Assembly: GCA_023381945.1 (NCBI GenBank)
Contig: JAMCQY010000288.1
Location: 1-22,578 of the forward strand
Length of the DNA stretch: 22,578 bases
Direction: 5' to 3'
Origin: Deltaproteobacteria bacterium
GTDB lineage: Bacteria > Desulfobacterota > Desulfobaccia > Desulfobaccales > 0-14-0-80-60-11
This document shows positions 1 through 7,564 of this stretch, one piece after another. The position numbers and the translations under genes are program-made. The notes below the pieces were generated by a model. That model was not told where the DNA came from. It saw nothing but the letters and a program-made list of their open reading frames with translations, and did not search any database. How positions within the stretch are numbered: position 1 is the stretch's first letter; the number at the start of each line of letters is the position of its first letter.

Positions 1-2
1 TG

Positions 3-911
3 GCGGTGAATTCCGGAGCCCAGGTCACCATTCTGGACGCCATGCTGCCGGTCTACGGCGGCAACCTCTTTAATCTGGAAGGCATTTTCGGGGCCATAAA
101 GTTCATCCAGGGCGATATCCGCGACGGCTCGCTGGTGAAAAGTCTGGTCCGGGAGGCGGACCTCATCTTCAGTCTGGCCGGCCAGGTGAGTTATGTGGAT
201 AGCAACACCGACCCCATGCTGGACCTGGACATTAACTGCAAAGGACATTTGCAGGTCCTGGAGGCCTGCCGCGAGGCCGAGACCCGGGCCAGGCTGGTTT
301 TCGCCAGTTCGAGATTTGTCTATGGCAAAATCGAATACAACCCGGTGGACGAAGGTCATCCGTTCAACTGCTTGAGCATCTACGGCATTCATAAGCTGGC
401 GGGGGAGAAATATTATCACTTTTATCAAGAGGCCTATGGTCTGGAAACGGTGAGCGTGCGCATCGCCAATCCCTATGGCCCCCGGCAGCAGATGAAGCAC
501 AGCAAATACGGCATAGTCAACTGGTTCATCCGGCTGGCGCTGGAGGGCAAACCTCTGACCATCTACGGTGAAGGCCGGCAGGGCAGGGATTATATCTTTG
601 TCGAAGATCTGGCTGAAGCCATGCTGGCCCTGGCGCAGACGCCGGGAGTCTCGGGGGAGGTATTTAATTTGGGGTCCGCCACCAGCACGCCCTTCATCGA
701 AATGGCCCAAATGGTGGCTGAAGCCGTGCCCGGCACCCAGGTGCAGCAGGTGGAATGGCCGGCGGACCGCTACTTCGTGGAAACCGGAGATTACCTCAGC
801 AATATTGACAAGATCAGCAGGGCCACAGGCTGGCGGCCCCGGACCTCGTTGCCAGACGGGATCGGTCGAACGGTGGCCTATTATAAAAAGTATCGTGACA
901 AATATTGGTGA
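3..911 (+). CDS. NAD-dependent sugar epimerase/dehydratase (extended SDR), 5' end cut off
   Basis: This is an extended short-chain dehydrogenase/reductase of the nucleotide-sugar epimerase/4,6-dehydratase group. The reading frame is open to the left edge, so the GTG at 6 is very probably an internal valine and the true start with the GxxGxxG Rossmann loop lies outside the window. Counting from that codon, an acidic residue ending beta-2 (D11), the GDIRD segment (36-40), LAGQ (57-60), the serines after FA (101-102) and the catalytic pair Y126-xxx-K130 are visible, followed by an ANPYGPRQ loop and a GRDYIFVEDLAEA segment typical of the family. The exact sugar substrate cannot be read from the sequence. 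It lies upstream of a second epimerase and a UDP-sugar dehydrogenase, which suggests a role in making activated sugars for surface polysaccharide. The family call is solid; the substrate is unknown. Confidence 0.88.
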   Translation, partial: AVNSGAQVTILDAMLPVYGGNLFNLEGIFGAIKFIQGDIRDGSLVKSLVREADLIFSLAGQVSYVDSNTDPMLDLDINCKGHLQVLEACREAETRARLVFASSRFVYGKIEYNPVDEGHPFNCLSIYGIHKLAGEKYYHFYQEAYGLETVSVRIANPYGPRQQMKHSKYGIVNWFIRLALEGKPLTIYGEGRQGRDYIFVEDLAEAMLALAQTPGVSGEVFNLGSATSTPFIEMAQMVAEAVPGTQVQQVEWPADRYFVETGDYLSNIDKISRATGWRPRTSLPDGIGRTVAYYKKYRDKYW

Positions 912-914
912 GTT

Positions 915-1037
915 ATAAGAGCCTCTTGCAAAATTCATTTAGAGAGCGAAGAATCTTCTTTCCCTGGTGGCACAGGCTTTCTAGCCTGTGCAAGCGCAGG
1001 CTGAAGCCTGCGGCTACATTTTGCAAGAGGCTCATAA
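915..1037. repeat. MITE-like element, copy 1 (15-bp terminal inverted repeats, ATAA target duplication)
   Basis: The left end GAGCCTCTTGCAAAA (919-933) is repeated exactly in inverse at 1019-1033. The 115-bp element is bracketed by the direct repeat ATAA (915-918 and 1034-1037), as left by a transposition event. It carries no reading frame. The interior holds two palindromes (970-991 and 995-1012) and a short piece, GAGCGAAGAATC, resembling the arm of the palindrome found in copy 2. It fills most of the 192-bp gap between the first two epimerase genes. A second copy with the same ends but a different interior lies at 8361-8500. Confidence 0.8.
970..991. repeat. Palindrome of the GCACAGGCT family, copy 1
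   Basis: Perfect 9-bp arms GCACAGGCT and AGCCTGTGC separated by TTCT. It lies inside the MITE-like element and is followed by another palindrome, CGCAGGCT/AGCCTGCG (995-1012). An identical arm pair occurs outside any such element at 18767-18788, and a variant at 17188-17209. Confidence 0.75.
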
Positions 1038-1103
1038 GTTATAGTTAAGGATAAGATTGAAATTGGCGGGTAGATTTGATAAGGAATCCGATCGAGGATA
1101 TAT

Positions 1104-2099
1104 ATGGAATGGGAATCGCAGCTTAAAAATACTACCTTTTTAGTGACTGGCAGCGCCGGGTTCATCGGTTTTCACGTAGCGCGGGAGCTGCTGAAGCAAG
1201 GCGCTACGGTAGTTGGTCTGGATAATTATAATGATTATTATTCTCCCGCTTTAAAGCGGGATCGGGATCATCAACTACGCCAGTTTCCTAATTTCACCTC
1301 CATTGCCGGCGACCTGACCGACTTTCCATCCCTGGAGAAGCTGTTTGAGGCCCACAGCCCCCCTAAGGTCTGCCACTTGGCGGCCCAAGCCGGGGTGCGC
1401 TATTCCCTGGTCAATCCCTTTGCTTACCAGAAGTCCAATCTCGAGGGTTTCCTCAACCTCCTCGAATTGGCCAAAAGATTTCAGGTGGAGCGGTTCGTTT
1501 ATGCCTCCAGCTCCAGTGTATATGCCGGCCTGACCGAAATGCCGTTCTCCGAAGGCCAAAGGGTGGACACCCCCATCAGTCTCTACGCCGCCACCAAGAA
1601 GGCCAATGAGTTGATGGCCCATGCCTATACCCGCCTATTTGGCCTGCGGACTGTCGGCCTGCGATTTTTTACGGTCTACGGCCCCTGGGGCCGGCCGGAT
1701 ATGGCCATGTGGCTGTTTACCGAGGCCATGCTCCGGAACCGGCCCATCAAGGTGTTCAACTATGGACGGATGCGCCGGGATTTTACCTACGTCGACGACA
1801 TCGTTCGGGGGGTTTTGGCCTCCTTGGCCGTTTCCGGACTGGAAGATTATGAAATCATCAACCTGGGCAACCACCACGCGGAAGACCTGGGAACGGTGAT
1901 CGCCTTACTGGAGAAAGAACTGAAGGTCAAGGCCAGGCAGGAGCTTTTGCCTATCCAGCCGGGGGACGTGCCAGCAACTTTCGCCGACATAAAGCGGGCT
2001 CAGGAAAAATTGGGTTTTGAGCCTGAAACTACGATTGCTCAAGGCATCCCTCGCTTTGTGAAATGGTATCTAAATTATCACGGGGTCAGCAGAAGATAG
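1104..2099 (+). CDS. UDP-glucuronate 4-epimerase-like SDR
   Basis: The product probably interconverts UDP-glucuronate and UDP-galacturonate in the cytoplasm, supplying galacturonic acid for lipopolysaccharide or capsule. The 331-residue length fits the family. The NAD loop TGSAGFIG is at 15-22, the acidic residue and the segment DNYNDYYSPALKRDR at 40-54 (the D-N-x-N-D-Y-Y signature is characteristic of UDP-glucuronate 4-epimerases of the CapI/LpsL type), LAAQAGVRYS at 92-101, serines at 135-138 and the catalytic Y161-xxx-K165. A YGPWGRPDMA loop follows at 192-201. The ATG at 1104 precedes the Rossmann strand by about 12 residues; upstream is only a weak GAGGA. The next gene is a UDP-sugar dehydrogenase, so the two may act in sequence. 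The family is certain; the substrate assignment rests on the signature. Confidence 0.9.
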   Translation: MEWESQLKNTTFLVTGSAGFIGFHVARELLKQGATVVGLDNYNDYYSPALKRDRDHQLRQFPNFTSIAGDLTDFPSLEKLFEAHSPPKVCHLAAQAGVRYSLVNPFAYQKSNLEGFLNLLELAKRFQVERFVYASSSSVYAGLTEMPFSEGQRVDTPISLYAATKKANELMAHAYTRLFGLRTVGLRFFTVYGPWGRPDMAMWLFTEAMLRNRPIKVFNYGRMRRDFTYVDDIVRGVLASLAVSGLEDYEIINLGNHHAEDLGTVIALLEKELKVKARQELLPIQPGDVPATFADIKRAQEKLGFEPETTIAQGIPRFVKWYLNYHGVSRR

Positions 2100-2148
2100 C
2101 ACTCTGCGACTTCGACCAAAGGACCAGATATTAGGAGAGAAGTGAATT

Positions 2149-3477
2149 ATGGGCGATCCCCAACGAGATCTCCAAGTAAAAATTTCCACAGGCACAGCTT
2201 TAATCGGGGTGATCGGCCTGGGCTACGTGGGCTTGCCCCTGGTGCTGCATTTTGCCGGGAAGGGCTTCCGGGTTCTCGGATTCGATGCCGATAAGCAAAA
2301 AGTAGAGGCCCTTAATGAAGGCCGGTCTTATATCATGCATATTCCCGGTGAACAGATCGCCGGCATCAGATTCAAGGAATCGGGTTCGCTTTTCGAAGCA
2401 ACCCATGATTTTAAGCGGTTGGGAGAGCCGGACGCCCTGCTGATTTGCGTTCCCACGCCGCTGAACCGCTTCCGGGAACCCAATCTGGAATATGTTGAAA
2501 GGAGTGCCAAAGACATTGCCGCCACCCTGCGCCGCGGACAATTGATCGCCCTGGAGTCTACCACGTACCCCGGAACCACCGATGAAATTATCTTGCCCAT
2601 TTTGGCCGAAAGCAATTTGCGGGTGGGAGAAGATTTTTTTCTGGCTTATTCGCCAGAACGGGAGGACCCGGGCAACGCCGCTCACGAACTCAGCAATACC
2701 CCAAAGGTGGTGGGGGGATACACCCCCGCCTGTTTAGAATTGGGGGCGGCCCTGTATGGCCAGGTGGTGGAACAGGTAGTACCGGTATCTTCCACCCGGG
2801 TGGCGGAGATGACCAAACTCCTGGAGAATATTTACCGGGCCGTCAACATTGCGCTGGTTAATGAGCTTAAGGTTTTGTGCCACCGCATGGGCCTCGACGT
2901 CTACGAGGTGATCAACGCCGCCAAAACCAAGCCTTTTGGATTTCAGGCTTTTTATCCCGGCCCCGGTCTGGGAGGGCACTGCATCCCCATTGATCCTTTC
3001 TACCTTACCTATAAGGCGCGGGAATACGATTTCAGCACCCGCTTTATCGAATTGGCGGGAGATATTAATACTTCCATGCCGTACTATGTTATCGAGCGCC
3101 TGGTCCAAGGGCTCAACAATCAGGGCCGGTCGATAAATGGCGCCAGGGTTCTGGTGGTGGGGATCGCGTATAAGAAGGACGTTGATGACCTGCGGGAATC
3201 CCCCAGCTTGAAGCTCATCGACCTGTTGCTCAAACGAGGGGCCCAGGTGGATTATCACGACCCGCATATTCCGGTGATGCCTCGAACCAGGCGCCATGAT
3301 TTTAACCTGCGCTCAGTGCCGTTGACCCCGGACAATCTTGCTTCCTACGACGCAGTGCTGATCGCCACCGACCATTCCAGTCTCGATTATGACAAGATCG
3401 CGGCCCATGCCGCCCTGGTGGTGGATACACGCAATGTCTTTCCCGGAGCAAAGATGGCAAAGATAATTAAAGCCTAG
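2149..3477 (+). CDS. Nucleotide-sugar dehydrogenase (WbpA/UDP-GlcNAc 6-dehydrogenase-like)
   Basis: This enzyme is expected to oxidise C6 of a UDP-hexose or UDP-N-acetylhexosamine to the uronic acid using two NAD+. The Rossmann loop GVIGLGYVGLP spans 20-30 with the ribose-binding D46. ESTTYPGTT (136-144) and SPEREDPG (168-175) follow, and the catalytic cysteine is C278 within GGHCIPIDPFY (275-285). The C-terminal UDP-binding domain contains the KKDVDDLRESP segment. At 442 residues it matches the three-domain UDP-glucose/UDP-GlcNAc dehydrogenase family; the SPEREDPG and PGPGLGGHCIPIDPFYL wording is closer to the WbpA/WecC/TviB branch than to UDP-glucose dehydrogenase, but this is judged by eye. 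The ATG at 2149 has a good AGGAGAG site upstream (about 2132-2138). It lies 49 bp after the epimerase gene, probably in one transcript. Confidence 0.88.
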   Translation: MGDPQRDLQVKISTGTALIGVIGLGYVGLPLVLHFAGKGFRVLGFDADKQKVEALNEGRSYIMHIPGEQIAGIRFKESGSLFEATHDFKRLGEPDALLICVPTPLNRFREPNLEYVERSAKDIAATLRRGQLIALESTTYPGTTDEIILPILAESNLRVGEDFFLAYSPEREDPGNAAHELSNTPKVVGGYTPACLELGAALYGQVVEQVVPVSSTRVAEMTKLLENIYRAVNIALVNELKVLCHRMGLDVYEVINAAKTKPFGFQAFYPGPGLGGHCIPIDPFYLTYKAREYDFSTRFIELAGDINTSMPYYVIERLVQGLNNQGRSINGARVLVVGIAYKKDVDDLRESPSLKLIDLLLKRGAQVDYHDPHIPVMPRTRRHDFNLRSVPLTPDNLASYDAVLIATDHSSLDYDKIAAHAALVVDTRNVFPGAKMAKIIKA

Positions 3478-3576
3478 AAACGCGCCAGATTTTTCCAAGA
3501 TCGCCTTGAGCCCTGTGGTGCCGGAGCCTGGGGAAATCTTGCTGAAGCCTCCAAGGAATTTATCGCACATCTCATT

Positions 3577-3702
3577 TATAGCGTTTGCCAAAGTTTTTTC
3601 CGATAACCCGATGGATTGTAGGGGCGGACCCATGTGTCCGCCCGCAGGAGGGCGCACACGCGGATGCGCCCCTACAAGAAATTATTTTTGGCAATCGCTA
3701 TA
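3577..3702. repeat. Second inverted-repeat element family, copy 1 (GCGNTTGCCAAA ends)
   Basis: The outer ends TATAGCGTTTGCCAAAG (3577-3593) and TTTTGGCAATCGCTATA (3686-3702) are near-perfect inverse copies. If the palindromic TATA at each end is a target duplication, the element proper is 3581-3698. Inside are two hairpins: GGGCGGAC/GTCCGCCC (3622-3629 and 3636-3643) and GGGCGCA/TGCGCCC (3650-3656 and 3665-3671). A shorter degenerate copy with matching flank sequence lies at 8164-8251. No coding capacity. Confidence 0.65.
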
Positions 3703-3792
3703 GGGCTCAGAAATTAATCGACCCTCCACAATCAGGTGAATGCCGCCGGGAAAACCAGCGACGGTTAAAAACTGTTTTCCAAGCCAAATCAT

Positions 3793-3800
3793 GGTAAAAT
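3793..3800 (+). promoter_or_regulatory. Possible extended -10 promoter element for rmlA-manC
   Basis: The sequence ATGGTAAAAT contains TG one base before TAAAAT (3795-3800), the form of an extended -10 for the housekeeping sigma factor, 74 bp upstream of the rmlA start. The -35 position (about 3772-3777, CTGTTT) is poor. It would let rmlA-manC be transcribed independently of the upstream dehydrogenase, from which it is separated by a repeat element. Weak evidence. Confidence 0.3.
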
Positions 3801-3874
3801 ATGGAATGCCTTAGCCTGGATGATTAGGTAATTTCAACCTCGAACCGAGTTCAAATTATTCTGATAAGGTATGT

Positions 3875-4807
3875 ATGATGAACCAACCAAGTTCCAGGCC
3901 TGATCGGACCATTTTTGAGAAGGGCTGGAAGGGGATCATCCTGGCCGGCGGCGCCGGAACCCGTCTCTATCCCATTACCCGGGTAGTCAGCAAACAATTA
4001 TTGCCGGTTTACGACAAGCCCATGATCTATTATTCCCTATCGGTTCTGCTGCTGGCGGGAATACAGGATATCCTCATTATCTCCACCCCGGAGGATCTTC
4101 CCAGGTTCAGGGCCCTGCTGGGCGATGGCCGCCAATTGGGGGTGCGTTTTGCCTATGCCGAGCAGCCCCATCCCGGCGGGCTGGCGCAGGCCTTCATTAT
4201 CGGCAGGGAATTTATCGGAGATGACCGGGTTTGCCTGGTGTTGGGAGATAACATCTTCTATGGCCACGGCTTCCAGGGCATACTGCAGCGCGCCGTCACC
4301 CTAACGCGCGGCGGCCTGATCTTCGGCTATTGGGTGCGGGACCCGGAACGCTATGGCATAGTAGAATTTGATTCGTCCGGTAAGGTCTTGGACATCGAAG
4401 AAAAACCGGCCAACCCCAAGTCGCAGTACGCCGTGCCGGGGCTCTATTTTTACGATAACCGGGTGGTGGAGATCGCCGCCGGTCTCAAGCCCTCGGCTCG
4501 GGGAGAACTGGAGATTACCGACGTGAATAAAGCATATCTGCGCCGTGGAGAACTCCAGGTGGAACTCTTGGGGCGAGGGTTTGCCTGGCTGGATACCGGC
4601 ACCCATGAATCCCTGCTGGAGGCCTCGGCGTTCGTGGAAACCATTGAAAAGCGCCAGGGATTGAAGATTTCTTGCATCGAAGAAATCGCCTATCGCAACG
4701 GTTATATCGATGCGGATCAACTGCGGCGGCTGGCCGAACCCCTTAAGAAGAATGGTTATGGCCGCTATTTGCTGGAGATAATCAGAACAGGCTTACCCAC
4801 GGGCTAA
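3875..4807 (+). CDS. rmlA: Glucose-1-phosphate thymidylyltransferase
   Basis: RmlA/RfbA joins glucose-1-phosphate and dTTP to give dTDP-glucose, the entry point to dTDP-rhamnose and related deoxysugars. The nucleotidyltransferase signature [11 protein letters not shown] is at 23-33, [15 protein letters not shown] at 39-53, GDNIFYG at 124-130, ERYGIVEFD at 158-166, EEKP at 175-178, LEITDVN at 212-218 and AWLDTGT at 237-243. The 310 residues include about 17 extra at the N-terminus over the usual 290 or so. AAGG at 3866-3869 supports the ATG at 3875; an ATG follows immediately. The rmlB, rmlC and rmlD genes are not in the window, so the dTDP-sugar pathway must be completed elsewhere. The stop codon is 4 bp before the next start, indicating an operon with the GDP-mannose gene. 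Confidence 0.94.
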   Translation: MMNQPSSRPDRTIFEKGWKGIILAGGAGTRLYPITRVVSKQLLPVYDKPMIYYSLSVLLLAGIQDILIISTPEDLPRFRALLGDGRQLGVRFAYAEQPHPGGLAQAFIIGREFIGDDRVCLVLGDNIFYGHGFQGILQRAVTLTRGGLIFGYWVRDPERYGIVEFDSSGKVLDIEEKPANPKSQYAVPGLYFYDNRVVEIAAGLKPSARGELEITDVNKAYLRRGELQVELLGRGFAWLDTGTHESLLEASAFVETIEKRQGLKISCIEEIAYRNGYIDADQLRRLAEPLKKNGYGRYLLEIIRTGLPTG

Positions 4808-4811
4808 GATT

Positions 4812-6233
4812 ATGACTAAAGAGAACAACACCCCCATTTCGGCAATTATTCTGGCTGGCGGCATCGGCTCCCGATTTTGGCCGCTGAGCCGTTCCCAATA
4901 TCCCAAGCAGGTGCTGCGCTTGCTGGGTTCGGAATCCCTGATTCAATCCACCATCGAGCGCCTGTTGCCCGCCATTCCCCTGGAGCGCATGCTGGTGGTG
5001 ACCAATGCCGCCCAGGCCGACGTGATCAGTCTGGAGTTGCGGCGCAAGGGTTGGGAGAATATCCGCCTCATCCTGGAGCCGGAGGGACGCAATACCGCAC
5101 CCGCCGTGGGGGTGGCCGCAGCCTTGCTGGGTGAGGAGAATGATACTGGTCTGGTGGCGGTGTTTCCGGCCGATCACTTTATTCGCGACCAGGCGAGCCT
5201 GCTGGCGGCTTTGGACCGGGGAGCCAGGTGGGCTGAGGCCGGTTACCTGGTGACCTTTGGTATTCCACCGCACCGTCCCGAGACCGGCTACGGCTATATC
5301 AAGCAGGGTGAGCCTCTGGATGCGCCAGGCAGCGGGTTTCGCGCCGCCCGATTCATCGAAAAGCCTAATCTGGCCCGGGCCCAAGGCTTCCTGGACGAGG
5401 GCGGCTATTATTGGAACAGCGGCATCTTCCTCTTTCGCCGGGATCTGTTGCTGGAGGCGATGGCGCGCCATTTGCCAGAATTGAGTCAGGGACTGGGCCG
5501 GCTTGCGGAGGATGGCGGCCGGGAGATCCTGGCCGAAATTTATAAGGAGTTTCCAAATATCTCCCTGGACCACGGCATCATGGAGCGGGCTGACAATGTG
5601 GCTATGGTGCCGGTGGAGATGGGGTGGAACGACGTGGGCACCTGGGGAGCTCTGCAAGAAATTTTCCCCAAAGATGATCAGGGAAATGTCCTCCTGGGCC
5701 GGGCCCTGGACCGGCACAGCAAAGGCTGCACCTTTTACGCCCAGAATCGCTTGGTGGCCACCATCGGGCTGGAAAACGTCATCGTGGTGGATACCCCTGA
5801 CGCCACGCTGGTCTGTCACCGGGACCGGGTCCAGGAAGTCAAGGACCTGGTGGCGGACTTAACCCGGCAGAATATGGTGGAGTCGATGATCCATCCCACG
5901 GTGTTCCGTCCCTGGGGGCACTATACCGTGATGGATGAGGGGCCGGGATACAAGGTCAAGCAGATCGAGGTGAGCCCGGGCAGCCGTCTCAGCCTGCAGA
6001 TGCATCAGCGCCGGGCGGAGCATTGGGTGGTGGTGCAGGGCACCGCGAAGGTGACCATCGGCACGGACCTCAAACTGGTGACCAGCAACCAGAGTGTTTA
6101 CATTCCCCTGAAAACCGCCCACCGGCTGGAAAATCCGGCGGCCGAGCCGCTGCGCATCATTGAAGTGCAAACTGGCGGCTATCTCGAAGAAGACGATATC
6201 CAGCGCCTGGACGACGATTACTCCCGCTCTTAA
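4812..6233 (+). CDS. manC: Mannose-1-phosphate guanylyltransferase / mannose-6-phosphate isomerase (bifunctional)
   Basis: This is a two-domain ManC/AlgA/RfbM-type enzyme making GDP-mannose from mannose-1-phosphate and, through its C-terminal cupin, probably also interconverting fructose-6-phosphate and mannose-6-phosphate. The N-terminal pyrophosphorylase domain shows AIILAGGIGSRFWPLSR (11-27) with PKQ, EPEGRNTAPA (89-98), FIEKP (181-185), NSGIFLFR (202-209) and WNDVGTW (272-278). The cupin domain, from about 360, contains QMHxxRAEHWVVVxG (396-410), giving likely metal ligands Q396, H398 and E403, with H437 in KTAHRLE. The length of 473 residues is typical. It starts 4 bp after the rmlA stop, so the two are probably translated together. 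The linked genes point to polysaccharide precursor supply. Whether the isomerase half is active cannot be judged from sequence alone, but its ligands look intact. Confidence 0.93.
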   Translation: MTKENNTPISAIILAGGIGSRFWPLSRSQYPKQVLRLLGSESLIQSTIERLLPAIPLERMLVVTNAAQADVISLELRRKGWENIRLILEPEGRNTAPAVGVAAALLGEENDTGLVAVFPADHFIRDQASLLAALDRGARWAEAGYLVTFGIPPHRPETGYGYIKQGEPLDAPGSGFRAARFIEKPNLARAQGFLDEGGYYWNSGIFLFRRDLLLEAMARHLPELSQGLGRLAEDGGREILAEIYKEFPNISLDHGIMERADNVAMVPVEMGWNDVGTWGALQEIFPKDDQGNVLLGRALDRHSKGCTFYAQNRLVATIGLENVIVVDTPDATLVCHRDRVQEVKDLVADLTRQNMVESMIHPTVFRPWGHYTVMDEGPGYKVKQIEVSPGSRLSLQMHQRRAEHWVVVQGTAKVTIGTDLKLVTSNQSVYIPLKTAHRLENPAAEPLRIIEVQTGGYLEEDDIQRLDDDYSRS

Positions 6234-6263
6234 CTCCGGGATTCCGGCTCTGAGCCACCGCCC

Positions 6264-7436
6264 ATGAAGGCCCCCACCCTCTGGGAAATCAGCGCTTCCT
6301 TTCTGCACCTGGGAATCAGCGCTTACGGCGGCCTGGCCATGATCGAGCCGGTGCGCCGCCGGGTAGTGGAAGAAAAAGGCTGGCTGAGTCAGGCGGAATT
6401 CCTGGAGGGCCTGGCTCTGTGCCAGATGGCTCCCGGGGCCACGGTGGTGCAATTGGCCGCCTATGCCGGCTATCGGCTGCGGAGACTGCCAGGGGCCCTG
6501 GCGGCCGCGGCAGGCTTCATCCTACCCGCCTTTTTTCTGATGTTGGGCCTCTCTTTCGCCTATTTTCGCTTTGGCAACCTCTCCTGGGTGCAAGCCGTTT
6601 CCCGGGGGCTCGGCGCCCTGGTCATCGCCTTGCTGCTGCAAACCACCTGGCGGCTGGGACGGACCATCTGCCAACGCTGGCCTGACTTACTGATTACCCT
6701 CCTGGCCCTGATGGCCTTTTGGGGGAGATTAAGCTACTTTCTGGTATTCCTGGCTGCGGGCCTAACCAGGTTGGGGCTGCAATGGCAATTCTTCCCTGAG
6801 GCGCCGGCAATCGAAAAGATGGCCCTCGGGAGAAAATCTGGTTGGGTACGCCCAGGGTTACAGGCGTTGGCCGCTGTTCTGGCAGGAGCCGTCTTCATCC
6901 TGGGGCTGGGGCGTCAGGATGAGTTACTGGCCCGGCTGGCCTGGATTTTTGCCAAGATCGGGATTATCAGTTTCGGCGGCGGTTATGTAATGATCCCCAT
7001 CCTGCAATGGGAAGTGGTGGAGCATCTGGGCTGGCTGAATCTGCGGCAATTCCTGGACGGCATCCTCTTGAGCTACGCCACGCCCGGGCCCCTGATCATT
7101 TTGGCGGCATTTGTAGGTTATGCCGTTAAGGGTTTCTGGGGGGCCTTGATCACCACGGTCAGCGTCTTTCTGCCGCCCATTATGATCATTGTCTGTCTGT
7201 TTGACCCTTATCGAAATCTCAAAGAGTCGCGTTGGCTGCGGCCGCTGCTACAGGGGATTCTGGCAGCCCTGGTGGGCATGCTGGCCATGGTAACCTTGCA
7301 AATGGGCTGGGCGTCTTTGAAAGATGGCAAGGACCTGGTCCTCTTGGCCGGAGCAGCGGCCGCCCTGATGATCTGCAAGATAGATCTGCCCTGGGTGGCG
7401 GCTGCCTTGGCCGGCATTTCCCTGCTGATCTTCTAA
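6264..7436 (+). CDS. Chromate transporter family protein (ChrA, two CHR domains)
   Basis: This is an inner-membrane protein of the CHR family, whose characterised members export chromate and reduce its accumulation. Two homologous halves are visible: one from about 6 to 170 with YGGLAMIEP (21-29), a GWL turn (39-41) and CQMAPGATVVQLAAYAGY (53-70); the other from about 222 to 390 with FGGGYVMIP (237-245), GWL (256-258) and SYATPGPLIILAAFVGY (270-286). Several hydrophobic segments fill each half. The 390 residues match the long-chain type. The first repeat has YGGLA where FGGP is usual, and CQMAPG where CQxLPGP is usual, so the transported anion is uncertain. No clear ribosome binding site precedes the ATG at 6264, 30 bp after manC; translation may depend on the upstream gene, or the start may be slightly different. 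A metal-stress-like periplasmic protein follows. Confidence 0.85.
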   Translation: MKAPTLWEISASFLHLGISAYGGLAMIEPVRRRVVEEKGWLSQAEFLEGLALCQMAPGATVVQLAAYAGYRLRRLPGALAAAAGFILPAFFLMLGLSFAYFRFGNLSWVQAVSRGLGALVIALLLQTTWRLGRTICQRWPDLLITLLALMAFWGRLSYFLVFLAAGLTRLGLQWQFFPEAPAIEKMALGRKSGWVRPGLQALAAVLAGAVFILGLGRQDELLARLAWIFAKIGIISFGGGYVMIPILQWEVVEHLGWLNLRQFLDGILLSYATPGPLIILAAFVGYAVKGFWGALITTVSVFLPPIMIIVCLFDPYRNLKESRWLRPLLQGILAALVGMLAMVTLQMGWASLKDGKDLVLLAGAAAALMICKIDLPWVAAALAGISLLIF

Positions 7437-7564
7437 CAATCTCCTCTTCGAAGGCAGAAAAAAATCGAACCGCGCCGGATTGGGGAATGGACGGGGTTTT
7501 ATTCATTGAAAGCCCGGAACACCGGGAATAAAGATATCCCTTAAAAGAAAGAGGAGATAAGTAA

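Larger units (their letters stand above)
3478..3874. other. Intergenic region holding a repeat element and a possible promoter
   Basis: This 397-bp gap carries no convincing gene. The central part is the inverted-repeat element described separately (3577-3702) with two internal hairpins. In 3478-3576 nothing recognisable is seen. In 3703-3874 the only signal is a possible extended -10 (TGGTAAAAT) before rmlA. Reading frames through the element exist on both strands but follow the palindromes and have no ribosome binding site or family resemblance. Confidence 0.6.

Noticed and set aside
4782..5819. Long open frame (345 codons) on the minus strand
   Set aside because: It lies entirely opposite manC, has no recognisable domain or ribosome binding site, and its composition is that expected of the antisense of a GC-rich gene.
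6234..6263. Ribosome binding site for chrA
   Set aside because: No purine-rich Shine-Dalgarno match at useful distance from the ATG was found; none is annotated.
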